Shown: positions 30,401 to 37,264 of the stretch, piece by piece | How the letters are laid out: each line of letters opens with the position of its first letter | Position numbering within the stretch: the stretch's first letter is position 1 | Source: Lachnospiraceae bacterium | GTDB taxonomy: Bacteria > Bacillota > Clostridia > Lachnospirales > Anaerotignaceae | Reading direction: 5' to 3' | Assembly (NCBI GenBank): GCA_910576545.1 | Contig: CAJTKM010000012.1 | Span: forward strand, 33,311 to 97,310 | Length of the DNA: 64,000 nucleotides | Made by a program: the position numbers and the translations under genes | Notes under the pieces: model-generated | What the model saw: only the letters and a program-made list of their open reading frames with translations | Told to the model about the DNA's origin: nothing | The model's database searches: none

Positions 30401-31774
30401 CGCATTTAATAAGTTCTCCCCATCTTCCACACTGTTTTCCACATTTTCCTCAGTGTTTCCGTCCAGCATATTTCGTCCTGCAGCTCTGCTCAGTCCTGCA
30501 ACGCCTCCGGCAATCACGCCGCCGCTTGCCGCGCCCACAGCTCCGGCATAACCAATTTGTTTCAACCCTGCTGTAATTGCTTCCCGCGCCGCTTCGCCCT
30601 CCGTCATTCCTGCCGCCTTTGCTTCGCTGTATATCCGGTGCATCTGGCTTCTGTCCCCCATGATAAAAACATCGGAAACAAGGTTTGTCGCCTCTGTCAG
30701 CGATTCTTCCGCGCCTTCCGCCGCCATATTGGGCAAAATCGCCTTAATTGCCCGCCGCATTGCCGCTCCATTTGCGGCAATACCGCCCAAACGAAACAGT
30801 CTTTCAAATCCCAGTCTTTCCGTAATGATTTCCGCCGCCGCGCCAATCGTACCGTATGTTATGGCCTCTCCCGTTGTCGCGCCTCGTTCCGCCGCGTCCT
30901 TTATATTGCCGCTGAATGCGGTTGCTCCGTAAAGCGCGCTTGTTGCGTTGCCTAAAGCCTTCCCCGAAAGCCCCATACCTCCCAGTGTTGCCGCCTGCGT
31001 CCCGAAGTCGAATACGCCCATTGCCGCTTCCTTTGCAAATCTTTTCGCCCCCGTACTTTCACCGATAAATCCCGCGTGCTGCCCCTCCTGTATCTGCTGA
31101 CCTATCAAATAAGGGCTGTTTGGGTCAATCGCCTCTCCCTTTGCGTTCTGCATCTGCCCGTAGATTACGCCCATAGGGTTTGTCAGCCCTGCCATATACC
31201 GCGCATAAAGCCCTCCTGTCGTGCTTTCCTCTGCCAGTGCTTTTGCTTCCTCTGTTCTCTTTGCAGCGGCTCTGGCGTTTATATCAGGCTCAATAGCTTT
31301 CAGATAGTCTTTCGCTTCCTTTGCCTTTCCTGCATTTTTATAATAGCTGTATGCCCGTGCCTGTTCCTCCGTCATTTCGTCAAAGCGCGTATTCATCTCT
31401 GCGGCAGAGATTGTCGGGTTTGCTGTCCCGCCCGCCTTGGGCTTCCCAAAAATAAGGTTTTTTATCTCCTGCACGCTCGTTTTCGGCTTATAATAACTTG
31501 GTATCTCCCCCTCCATTTTCTGTGCCGCCGCATTGCTTTCCTTCAACATTTCCGCATAGGTTTTTTTCTTTTCCGTTGGGTCTGGAATCGCTGTCAATGT
31601 TGCCCTTCTTTTCCGGCGTTCCTCCTCCTCAATCTGGACCGCCGCCTTTTTATATGCCGAAAAAGCCGCCTGCACTGGGCTTATCCCAATAAACGACTTT
31701 GTTTCGCTTCCGTTTGATTTCTTCTGTTCCTCCCGCTCTGGGAATTGTTTTTTGATTTCTTCGATTGACCGCAT
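21425..31774 (-). CDS. Giant 3449-aa phage polyvalent protein with two metallopeptidase-like domains, LPD-type domains and coiled coils
   Basis: A single frame of 10.3 kb with an AAAGGGGG site encodes this protein. In order I see: a Gly/Ala-rich hydrophobic N-terminal part (about 230-440); a Gln/Asn/Gly linker of short repeats (about 440-500); a zinc-peptidase-like domain with AHESLHYI (about 661); a second LPD23-like domain with LHEIQHAIQ (about 1005); a helical/MuF-C-like region (about 1085-1820); very long charged coiled coils (about 1830-2330); an LPD38-like domain (VGANARVIIQQPVSYLRAADVI, about 2760); and Glu-rich helical repeats to the end. Such polyvalent proteins are packaged in virions and injected with DNA in other phages; that role is inferred here. 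Four FS-x-RE-like motifs separate the N-terminal modules. Confidence 0.85.
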   Translation of the reverse strand: MRSIEEIKKQFPEREEQKKSNGSETKSFIGISPVQAAFSAYKKAAVQIEEEERRKRRATLTAIPDPTEKKKTYAEMLKESNAAAQKMEGEIPSYYKPKTSVQEIKNLIFGKPKAGGTANPTISAAEMNTRFDEMTEEQARAYSYYKNAGKAKEAKDYLKAIEPDINARAAAKRTEEAKALAEESTTGGLYARYMAGLTNPMGVIYGQMQNAKGEAIDPNSPYLIGQQIQEGQHAGFIGESTGAKRFAKEAAMGVFDFGTQAATLGGMGLSGKALGNATSALYGATAFSGNIKDAAERGATTGEAITYGTIGAAAEIITERLGFERLFRLGGIAANGAAMRRAIKAILPNMAAEGAEESLTEATNLVSDVFIMGDRSQMHRIYSEAKAAGMTEGEAAREAITAGLKQIGYAGAVGAASGGVIAGGVAGLSRAAGRNMLDGNTEENVENSVEDGENLLNAAENNTQEGENGTNLPESGANQQENGTNIPESGTNQQGRGTNADRATASAEYGERWFYEEGQRLLAEEEQRRGNVSFLPAFQTYYAAGLAGIAESEIRQTAETSAADRGLLTAAYMAGSRDRAADISARLKGTGKLGQTKGVFLETEAATEAQKAFAKLIAETSGAEVILVDHLENNANGLYRRGRGQIVIALDAESFTGTLAHESLHYIRETNSEGYARAQEAVFRMAAALEGKTTEDYISQYKRRYEGHVDTIGEVMEEMTADAFQRIAADEEGLRGLLREMEQSEPGILEKLKEFIDKLLETLEGLLDDQRFSEFADDIHKNAENTRKLQRIFAEEMKRSGEMQEGKAEARISESEANENHSYLPEGETAEVEEVAFSFAGRRARNANITTKEKAEKMEAAGRSKEEIFHDTGWFRGADGEWRFEIDDSGFRFFPEGDANFANNEDYQRYKKMWKEADFENKDFPMLDEIYGAELGREKKLLGFYIQHKALFENYPHLQHATFRYEEMQDGRRAYYNPEGNEIVLDKGMQSEYTLEPAKMSVLHEIQHAIQNFEGFSRGTSLTEMSKTYGAENAYHSYRNAAGEIEARDTEARRNLTEEERREKFPDIGNEKTIFVETTGEKFSLRENKEINYESLTAKPDMKKTRLDSHAMEGKTKRDILAIARESARRRKHPKNTDTALFIRNMDTRKDILVAKKGIEHSLQRKWQETGIMLSGLGEMLENAVKINELEPREGVESAYILMGYGEDEKGSGYPAYFVINEYANGNIEMERVGTLYAANAKKIEPAVNTAMDAGRNALLKSGSTISIEELLEKVNGIYSDILPRDVAEKFRHGRRETKLGKDVKFSMREQVEETKDLIAVHNLKAEDLESALQIGGFPMPSIAIVKDNMGHEKYGEISVIFGKDSIAPEADKRNVVYGGDAWTPTVPRVDYQVDNKTKRQFEDRIEELSKSVAEGVFQRGSVLSSLGIDDSTNMSLEDISRKAAQNNAVQAAYLAEKGENITPIWEKKNFDSFGNNSLQYFIDSMGTERLEQLKETLDAWEDLDDAELFEVKGAIRKGLLERSNFMNTPEKIEKRLERLKPERAAEFARNALHYQEEGDTNSEKIDYYATADAMREKASQKDVENWVRSQLEGLLGKAGVYNGKDPFTSSGNRRSFQQLHYAYTLENLVKAMSETQEEQGEGIWGLTASGLQGVATRKYSSIAEIKTDKGRLSRVDSAEYEAIKDGIDKKIEEIISEVKAENKPHSDNSFNESDIIGSVIVEAARGRKTTSAIRKAFSKNAYQISEKTAKDILSTLKAAAEMPTEYFEAKPKRAIGLDEILTVVLPAGTDGKLRKRLEENGLSVTEYEAGNSESRLKAINSVQDAKFSIREEEYQRILAENERLAEANAALKRQFTITRDALHDPESARKAGRNFLKRYDSGFSLDEFTERFTGLCDYIAQNGDRVDAKKVMSALQKLAYEVISESRVLNKEASEEYRDLKNDLRKTKIKVTEDMVKEFDYYGGYNETRMRNFGKIGLSRQGGIAADTLYAELAERYPELFQEDFTGSEVDMIMDIIAVADSLDPVYENPYAMDMDEAALEASYELWDMYFDIQMQKPTFADRYEKKLEKERAKAKAARHYLREEIKERYEKKLEEAKKTELARLMGEGRKTAKEIARLRRELEAEKENVRERDEKISELKEWEALWAAAYREARREDKAAAKAEMKEKLKEERLAALIREGKKLEELRRKKDAQLERQAESHRRAMERQDERYERLKERQAAQREREEYRKMRRGVEKNVKALLKWIDTPTDTYHLPENMLAGVKEFLLKLDTSDDEITLKQEDFRRAQEAIKKLEPDEKGNADFYIEYDEQIEEMLQYLIDMFPKTGKNQVRLADLTAAEMRDLRDITNSMKRAIMDANRFISMGRNASISSIAESYIQETEKRKAARQAGTIRQISDFFNLDMMDAPSFFKSMGTGIYNTIYKGFREGFNQKINHVEEARAKMAEIADEKTIRRWRKAGAKEFTVQTADGKEVRIYLTIPQIMSLYCLTRRRQGKNHLDTGGFTIEQDKYGRKIMREEWQETLEQEETPEKKAERRKAWEAAQKAAKRRGKDAARQYEAVQTSAAEIARITETLTAEQKEAAEAIQEYLSSDVARWGNETSMLLYGYRKFTERHYFPIEGDKDFINAEYGADKKKRTLARMGITRHIIREAKNPLILKDIFSVYAKHIDQMTSYNAFVPVLSDLNKLLNYKILPSGEGVQQIQSMRKSITRVMGPKGINYISNLMDRINGAANGDDTAALPKMFLRNMKIASVGANARVIIQQPVSYLRAADVISPKYLFAAFGAGKNDFQRIYQYAPIARWKDWGNYEMNIGRSIEEMMAGQSYFQKFMEFTMWGAGKADKVTWGRIWKAVELETKKKQPELAPDSDRFYRAVGERFTEIIDETQVVDSILHRSQLMRSKSMFNQMATSFMSEPTKTYNMFRNSLVNFYAERTPENGKRMMRTFLTLTANGIGVAILAGFVDAVRDDEDDDFFEKWRRAVVGDYKDAETPKEKLLAALGSNLNDNFNPMNYIPFLRDLLSAVQGYDVKRTDFSWAADILKNAQEWDKFMKGESRYTFSAMLLETAGSISKLTGIPINSAKRDIFAIKDSFINHILGPDIQYENEKLKYFIGSERNTADYVKRMLEAKLDGNEELATKVYNDMIKAGISAETMENQLDSREKDRLRKEAEAEAAADAFWKEDFSDYMNQRDALGEKGYKEDNIESVIREITKKKYGEEAVETFDEISSDFWSEEEKAEKKDFQMTIDGMIEAKLAGKKEEATRLYNYMVGKGISNEKLDNAIESGEKKRVQEEPLAKEGAEAFHEGDIDRYTDIIDRLHEKGYFRGNAEKGVKTLYNKIYKGEEEEGFEEIKGDYWEEELEPDEMDYEMMANAYLYGDISDYNEAWAALEAQGKKKVNGGKTSMKSRMKKAYHEAKASGDYKKAEKARKEYLRLGGKAEKLLEQG

Positions 31775-31788
31775 TTCTCAAGCCCCCT

Positions 31789-33027
31789 TTATCTTCCGAT
31801 GTTCTTCCGAAATCTGTTATAATCTGCCTCTGTTATGGTTCCATTTTGAAGTAATCTGTTTATCATCGCGTCAAATTGCCCCGAATCACCAAACTGCGCA
31901 TATGCGGCCGCCACAGCTAAATATCCCTTATTGCTCTTTCCGCCGTTCCCATTGTCTCCGCCGCCTTCCTCATCATTGTCAATTTTAACACCGACTGAAC
32001 TTTTCCCGCTTCCACCCGTTCCTGTCCTGCCGCCCATCTTCGCCAGCTGTGCCGCCGTCTGCGCCTTCTCCATCTGCTGCATATACTCCAAATACCCTGT
32101 GTCATATCCCAATTCTTTCAACCCTCTGAAATCACCAATAGCAAGCGCGTTTTCAATGTCCGCCTGTTTCTGCTGCCGCTCCGTCTGGCTCTGGTTCAGC
32201 CTGAAATCCCTGTCACTTTCAAAAATACCCCGCTCAAAACTGTTTTCATGGTTATTCTGACCGATTGCGTCCTGCATCGCGTTGTATGCAAAGCTCCTGT
32301 CTGTGTTGTATTGTCCCAGCGCATCCAAATATTGACCGTAAAGCCTGTTTTCCTCCGTCTGCATTGCCCCCAGCCTGTTATACATGTCTGCCAGTTCGTC
32401 CGCATATTTCCCGTAGGCAATCTGTTCCAGCTGTGGTACTCTGTCATTCAGCTGTGCAAGGTAATTGTCATATCCCTGTTCTGCGGCAATCGCCCCGTAT
32501 GTGCTGCCGTATCCGCCCGTAAGCGCGGCAGTCTGCGCCGCCGTATCCTTCATGGCTCTCTGCCCTTCCCGTATGTATTGGTCGCGGTATTGCTGGTACA
32601 GCGGGTCTTTGTTCATATCATAGGAGAAAGCCTCTCTGTTCCCTAAGTCGGAAAGCAGCCCCGCAATCTCTTTTTCATACTGCGGTGTCCATGTCGGGGC
32701 TTTCCCTTGGAATACACTGTTATACTTGTTGAATAACGCTTCAACATTTTCGTTCTGCGCCGCGCGTTCCGGTTTTTTGTAAGTTGGGCTGTATACGCCT
32801 TGAAGCCCGTCGTCCCCTCCGTGGTAATTTCCATAATATTGCCGGATTGTATTTGCCCTGTTGTTCGCCTCCTGTTTCGCTTCCTCCGTTGTGGCGTTCT
32901 TCCGGTCTACTTTTGCCTGTATAATTTCTTCCAAAGCTCCGAAATTATCGCGCCCCATGTCCAAATCCGCTTGCGAAAACCTCAGATATGGGTTTTCTTT
33001 CAAATAATCTTCCAATTTTTTTGCCAT
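31789..33027 (-). CDS. Probable internal virion/ejection protein
   Basis: This 412-aa protein is helical and rich in Gln, Asn, Tyr and Ala. It has motifs such as DPLYQQYRDQYIREGQRAMKDTAAQTAALTGGYGSTYG, which recur in phage proteins encoded next to large polyvalent proteins. A Gly/Asp-rich linker (about 335-365) precedes a final helical domain. It lies 14 bp upstream of the giant gene and probably forms part of the ejected internal complex. I cannot name a family with certainty. Confidence 0.65.
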   Translation of the reverse strand: MAKKLEDYLKENPYLRFSQADLDMGRDNFGALEEIIQAKVDRKNATTEEAKQEANNRANTIRQYYGNYHGGDDGLQGVYSPTYKKPERAAQNENVEALFNKYNSVFQGKAPTWTPQYEKEIAGLLSDLGNREAFSYDMNKDPLYQQYRDQYIREGQRAMKDTAAQTAALTGGYGSTYGAIAAEQGYDNYLAQLNDRVPQLEQIAYGKYADELADMYNRLGAMQTEENRLYGQYLDALGQYNTDRSFAYNAMQDAIGQNNHENSFERGIFESDRDFRLNQSQTERQQKQADIENALAIGDFRGLKELGYDTGYLEYMQQMEKAQTAAQLAKMGGRTGTGGSGKSSVGVKIDNDEEGGGDNGNGGKSNKGYLAVAAAYAQFGDSGQFDAMINRLLQNGTITEADYNRFRKNIGR

Positions 33028-33132
33028 ATCACGTCGCCTCCTTTCCCTTGATTGTATCTATTTTTCTGTTCCTTCGCCCCCACCCATACAGGCAATCCCA
33101 CGCCTCAGTTTTTCGGCTATATTTCAGCAAAG

Positions 33133-33160
33133 AAAAAACCCTTGCTTTTATTCGCAAGGG
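33133..33160 (-). terminator. Terminator after the tail spike gene
   Basis: On the minus strand, GCCCTTGC pairs with GCAAGGG around GAATAAAA, then TTTTTT follows. It divides the late operon, so the internal virion genes probably need read-through or their own promoter. An inverted repeat (GTCTAAC-TTGA-GTTAGGC) lies upstream at about 33230-33248. Confidence 0.8.
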
Positions 33161-33298
33161 CTGTAAAATTAAGAATAAGGATTGTCGCTTGTGGAAAGGC
33201 GGCAAGTCCCGTTTTATTGGCTCTGGCCGCCTAACTCAAGTTAGACGACCGCGTTTTATATCACTTCTAACGCAAGCATATTACGATAATTTCTATAA

Positions 33299-34687
33299 TT
33301 AGTATCCCATTTTCCCCCGCAGCTCCTCCAATTCCCGTTCCAATGCCGCAACCCGATTCATAAGTTTTTGTATCATGTATGTATTTAGTGCAATAAATTC
33401 CCCATACCGTAAGCTATAACGGTAATCTGTCACCGCGCTTTCCGTGTCCGGCTCCCCGTTTTCCTTCTCCCGCTCGTATACAGGGCTTTTAATAAATCCC
33501 GCAAACTCCCCGCTGTCAAGCCCTGTTTCCTCCATAGCCTCCTCTATGTCCTGCGCAATAAATCCCGTATGGAATCGTCCGCTTTTCCCGTTATCCATTC
33601 TGTAACGTACTGGCTTCAGCCGATAAAACAGCTCCTCATATACCGTTAAATCATATTGAATACTGTTTTTCTTACGCCTGTCCGATGTGTTTATTGCTCC
33701 CGTATCAGCAAAAACCGTATCCCAGTGATAACTGCTTGTCCCTAAGCTCGCCGCCCCGTCCCGCAGACAATAAAAATTCGTTGCCGCCCGAAATTCGTAG
33801 TCCCCCGCCAGCGTCACACCCCTGCTCGTGCAGTAAACCGCGTATTCGTCGTCATATGTCATTCGTATCCCGCTGTTTGTCGCAATGAAATAATTGTAAT
33901 CGCTCGGTGAAGCCATCTTGATACCGCTGGTGTTCGCGTTCCCGTCGTCCCCTGTATCGTAGCCGATGTGTCCGCCCACAATACTGCTTACATCTGTCCG
34001 GTATACGTCCATATATCCGCCAAGGTGGATAAACTCCGCCGAAATCTCCCCCGTTGTAATGTTGTCCCCGTTTATCTCAGTCCTGCCGCTTCGGGAAAGG
34101 TCGTTGAATGTTACAACCCCGTAAATGTCAATTTCATCGGAAATCAGCTCTGCCATTCTGCTTGTCAGCGTAAAGCGGCTGGCACTCGTTCCGCTTGCTA
34201 CAATCCAATCTATTTTATCCGCCTGCTGTTCTATAACGGAAATGTCCCCCTGCAAATTCCGCACACTTGTCTGAATACTGCTTGCCGTCTGTTCAATGGC
34301 GGAAATGTCCCCCTCCGCATTAGATACTCTGGTTGCAATCCTCGCCGCCGTCTGCTCTACCTGTGAAATCTGCCCCGCCTGATTTTGAACAGTTGTGCGT
34401 ATACCGTTGACAGTCTGCACCATCATCGAAAAATTTCCCTCCATATCTGTTATCAGCGCGGAAATCCTCCCGTCCTCTACCTGCAAACTTGTTATCATTT
34501 TGTCAGTCTTGATATAATTTTCAAATGCCGCCGCCGAAAAATTTTCGCTCGGTTCGATGTTCTGAAACATATACCGCAGCTTTTCATCCAGTAACGCAAG
34601 ATAATTTAATATCTGCCGACGTTCCTTTGCGTCGTCCAGCTTTTCCCCGTTTATCTCCGGCAGAAGGTTAGAATTGTAATTCGCCAT
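33299..34687 (-). CDS. Phage tail spike/fibre with C-terminal S74 chaperone-peptidase domain
   Basis: This 462-aa protein begins with a helical region with heptad-like repeats (VQNQAGQISQVEQTAARIATRVSNAEGDISAIEQTASSIQTSV), typical of trimeric fibre stalks. A beta-rich middle follows. The last 130 residues form an intramolecular chaperone of the peptidase S74 family: NTSDRRKKNSIQYDLTVYEELFYRLKPVRYRMDNG with the catalytic Ser in TSDRRKK, then HTGFIAQDIEEAMEETGL. In this family the C-terminal domain guides trimer folding and cuts itself off. A coiled coil ends the protein. Confidence 0.9.
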   Translation of the reverse strand: MANYNSNLLPEINGEKLDDAKERRQILNYLALLDEKLRYMFQNIEPSENFSAAAFENYIKTDKMITSLQVEDGRISALITDMEGNFSMMVQTVNGIRTTVQNQAGQISQVEQTAARIATRVSNAEGDISAIEQTASSIQTSVRNLQGDISVIEQQADKIDWIVASGTSASRFTLTSRMAELISDEIDIYGVVTFNDLSRSGRTEINGDNITTGEISAEFIHLGGYMDVYRTDVSSIVGGHIGYDTGDDGNANTSGIKMASPSDYNYFIATNSGIRMTYDDEYAVYCTSRGVTLAGDYEFRAATNFYCLRDGAASLGTSSYHWDTVFADTGAINTSDRRKKNSIQYDLTVYEELFYRLKPVRYRMDNGKSGRFHTGFIAQDIEEAMEETGLDSGEFAGFIKSPVYEREKENGEPDTESAVTDYRYSLRYGEFIALNTYMIQKLMNRVAALERELEELRGKMGY

Positions 34688-34689
34688 TT

Positions 34690-36315
34690 TTAACGCCGCC
34701 TTTCATTGCTCCCCATTGTCAGCCAAAAAATCATATCATAAATCACACATTCCCCGTATCCCGCAAATTTCAGCCTGAAATGGTCGCATCTTCGCGGGAT
34801 AATTGGTATGTTGCGTATGTTTTTCCCCGTTTCCCCTACGCTGGTAAGCCGTTCCCATGCGCCCCTGCTGTCATAGTCAATCCAAACTTCCAGCGCGGCC
34901 CCTCCTGAAACTTCGCATCTCAGGCCGATTCTGGAAATAAATTTGCTCTCCGCCGTCTGGTATGTAAAATCCGTTGTTTCCGCGTGCCACTCTACGATTT
35001 CCCCGTCCTTCTTTATGACAGGCTCTGCCCGCTGCCCCAGCGGCGAAGCCGCTAGGTATGATACCGTTTTTATGGTGTTCCCTTCCAGATAGTAGAGGTT
35101 CCCGCCAAAAGCTGTAAAATACCGCGCCTTCGTCCCGTCCTCTCTGTGCCAAAGCCCCTTTGTCGCATCATATACAAATAAATGGCTCCTGCCTTTCGCA
35201 TCTTTCAAGGATATATAGTATTTGTTTCCAATCACACCCGCAGAGGCTTCCCCCGTTGCGTAGTATCCTTCCCCGAGTGCTTCCCCAATGTCATACGGCA
35301 TACTGCCTTGAAAACTCATAACCCCTGCCGGGGATTTGTAATAAAGCACTTCATTCAATATTTTCAGACTTTCCGCGCTTCCCTTCTCAACGCCCCGCAG
35401 CTGTCCTTCTATAATCTGGAAATTCGCGGGCTTGTTCCCGTATACCTTGTGTACGCTCCTTTCCTTAAAAAACATAACATATCCTAAGTATGTAACTGCC
35501 CCCGTAAAATCCCCGTCATTGGCAATCGTCGCCGCGTAGCTGTCGCTTGCCAGCCCTTCAAAGCAATAGAAATTGAACGGGCTGCCCAGCTTGGAGGCGT
35601 AAATTTCATGATTTTGTGAGGAACATCCCCATAACCTGTTTTCTGCAACCGTATAATAATCCATGTCCGGAAGTTTCCTTCGTATCGTGACAGCCGCGCT
35701 CTGGCTCCCGTCCTTGTCGATTGCCGCTATAATCTTAATCCAGCCCGTTCCAATGTCCTGTATGACGCGCATCCCGTTTATTTTGTCCTCTGTAAAGCCG
35801 CTGATTTCTACCCCGTCCCCCTTTTCAAATCCGGCCTCAATGCCTGCCGCTTCAATCTTTACATATACCTGCCCTTCTGCGTCAAGCTCTGTGTCTGTCA
35901 GCCAGCTTTGCGTATATCTTACCGTCCCCGATGAAATGTATTTGTTTTCCATGCTCCCAAATGTATCAGTGGCCGTGTTGTAATATACCTTGTCCGGAAA
36001 TATCAGCACATAAGCCCCCACAGAAACAAACTGCTTTTCACTGTCTTCTACATCGCCTATCTTTTTTTCGCCGTAAAATACTTCTGTTCCGTCCACCCAA
36101 AGCAGTTTATCCCGCGCGTAAAGCCCATTCGCTTTCGTAAGCGTCCGCACTGTTCCCCTTGCCCCTCTTGGGGCTAACAGAGGGAATCTGTCCCCCGTCA
36201 TATTCTCCATGTCGTGAAATTCGTCTTTGCCCGCCCTGTCCGTCCTGTTGTATCCCTTAAATCTTATCAGCATATCTCCGGCAGGCTGGCTCCCGCTTAA
36301 CCTTGGCAGTTTCAT
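34690..36315 (-). CDS. Phage tail hub/packaged-DNA stabilisation protein (P22 gp10-like)
   Basis: This 541-aa beta-rich protein carries features of gp10-like tail hub proteins: LPRLSGSQPAGDMLIRFKGYNRTDRAGKDEFHDMENMTGDRFPLLAPR at the start, propeller-like repeats in the middle (YVMFFKERSVHKVYGNKPANFQ...), and a jelly-roll-like end. The ATG at 36315 follows an AAGGAGGTG site. The context (portal, connector-size proteins, spike) supports a tail-hub role, though the assignment to gp10 is by pattern only. Confidence 0.65.
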   Translation of the reverse strand: MKLPRLSGSQPAGDMLIRFKGYNRTDRAGKDEFHDMENMTGDRFPLLAPRGARGTVRTLTKANGLYARDKLLWVDGTEVFYGEKKIGDVEDSEKQFVSVGAYVLIFPDKVYYNTATDTFGSMENKYISSGTVRYTQSWLTDTELDAEGQVYVKIEAAGIEAGFEKGDGVEISGFTEDKINGMRVIQDIGTGWIKIIAAIDKDGSQSAAVTIRRKLPDMDYYTVAENRLWGCSSQNHEIYASKLGSPFNFYCFEGLASDSYAATIANDGDFTGAVTYLGYVMFFKERSVHKVYGNKPANFQIIEGQLRGVEKGSAESLKILNEVLYYKSPAGVMSFQGSMPYDIGEALGEGYYATGEASAGVIGNKYYISLKDAKGRSHLFVYDATKGLWHREDGTKARYFTAFGGNLYYLEGNTIKTVSYLAASPLGQRAEPVIKKDGEIVEWHAETTDFTYQTAESKFISRIGLRCEVSGGAALEVWIDYDSRGAWERLTSVGETGKNIRNIPIIPRRCDHFRLKFAGYGECVIYDMIFWLTMGSNERRR

Positions 36316-36374
36316 GCTCTGCACCTCCTTCCCCCGCGCCCTTCTTAAAGGCGCGGGCATATATATTCCTTTGT

Positions 36375-36755
36375 TCAAGACCTTTCCGGTATCATTCCAA
36401 AAAGGTTTGTCTGCTTCGGTCTGTGCTTTTCCCTGTAATACGCAGCATAATCGTCCCACGCTGTATTACTTAAAACCATCGTGTCGTTGTATCTTCCTGC
36501 ATCCCCGTTATAAAAATCTATCATCGCCGCCAGATAATAAATGTATATATCGGTATAAGGAACGGGAACGGCAAGCTCCCGTTCCTCATCCCCTTCCCGA
36601 AAAGGCAGAAATTCCTCTGCGCCTTTCTCTGCCTTCTCCAAAATCTCCCGGTAAACCTTCCCTTCGATTGTGTTCAGAAAATGCAGCTTTTCCCGTTCTG
36701 TAAACGCATTCGGCCGTATCTGGTCTACAAGGTTAAATAATTCCTTCACCGTCAT
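36375..36755 (-). CDS. Phage head-tail connector-like protein
   Basis: This 126-aa mostly helical protein (MTVKELFNLVDQIRPNAFTEREKLHFLNTIEGKVYREIL...YTDIYIYYLAAMIDFYNGDAGRYNDTMVLSNTAWDDYAAYYREKHRP) resembles connector proteins located between capsid and tail genes. The Tyr-rich YIYYLAAMIDFYNG segment is characteristic of this group in Firmicutes prophages. Its start overlaps the end of the preceding gene by 23 bp. Confidence 0.7.
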   Translation of the reverse strand: MTVKELFNLVDQIRPNAFTEREKLHFLNTIEGKVYREILEKAEKGAEEFLPFREGDEERELAVPVPYTDIYIYYLAAMIDFYNGDAGRYNDTMVLSNTAWDDYAAYYREKHRPKQTNLFGMIPERS

Positions 36756-36957
36756 TTTCCCCGCCGCCTTCCTTTTCTTCCTCAATCTGGCGGATTTCTC
36801 CCGCTGCCTCTGCGCCAGAGTAAATCTGCCCTGTAATCGTCTGGTATTCCTCTGCCGTTAGCTTTCCCGCCTCTGTCCTGCTCCGAATATCCGCCTCACT
36901 GATTTCTCCCTTTTCAAAAAGCCGCCTCATACTGGCAATTTTAATTTTTTCTCCCAT
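36733..36957 (-). CDS. Small phage protein, unknown
   Basis: This 74-aa protein is helical and acidic (MGEKIKIASMRRLFEKGEISEADIRSRTEAGKLTAEEYQTITGQIY). It is similar in size and character to XkdX-type small proteins, but I cannot assign it. Its start is one base from the stop of the upstream gene, and an AAGGAG site is present. Confidence 0.65.
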   Translation of the reverse strand: MGEKIKIASMRRLFEKGEISEADIRSRTEAGKLTAEEYQTITGQIYSGAEAAGEIRQIEEEKEGGGENDGEGII

Positions 36958-36958
36958 C

Positions 36959-37252
36959 TCAAATCGCTCCTTCTTCCATTAGTTCCTTTGTATATGCGTC
37001 TATGGCTTCCTCTGCCGCCTTTCCCTCCAGCCGTTCCAGCCTTTCCAGTATCGCGCCGCCCTGCTTTTCCAGCCCCTCTATGCGTTTCCCTTGTGAAGAA
37101 ATAGAAAAGCTGATAGCCATATCTGCCGTCTGCCGCTCCTGCCTGAGCGTGTCCAGCACAGAAGAAAGCCGCTCCTGCCGCTCCGCCGCTTGTCCCTGCT
37201 CCTGCTTTATACGCTCCATTTCCTCATGAAAATTTTCTGCAAATCCTTTCAT
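36959..37252 (-). CDS. Small coiled-coil phage protein
   Basis: This 97-aa protein is predicted to be almost entirely alpha-helical with heptad character (HEEMERIKQEQGQAAERQERLSSVLDTLRQERQTADMAI, then LEKQGGAILERLERLEGKAAEEAIDAY). Function unknown; the location is within the tail/connector genes. An AAGGAGGAG site precedes the ATG. Confidence 0.65.
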   Translation of the reverse strand: MKGFAENFHEEMERIKQEQGQAAERQERLSSVLDTLRQERQTADMAISFSISSQGKRIEGLEKQGGAILERLERLEGKAAEEAIDAYTKELMEEGAI

Positions 37253-37264
37253 GCCCTCTCCTCC

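Noticed and set aside
33028..33298. An additional small gene between the spike and ejection protein genes
   Set aside because: The frames there have no ribosome binding site; the gap is explained by a terminator and a short inverted repeat.
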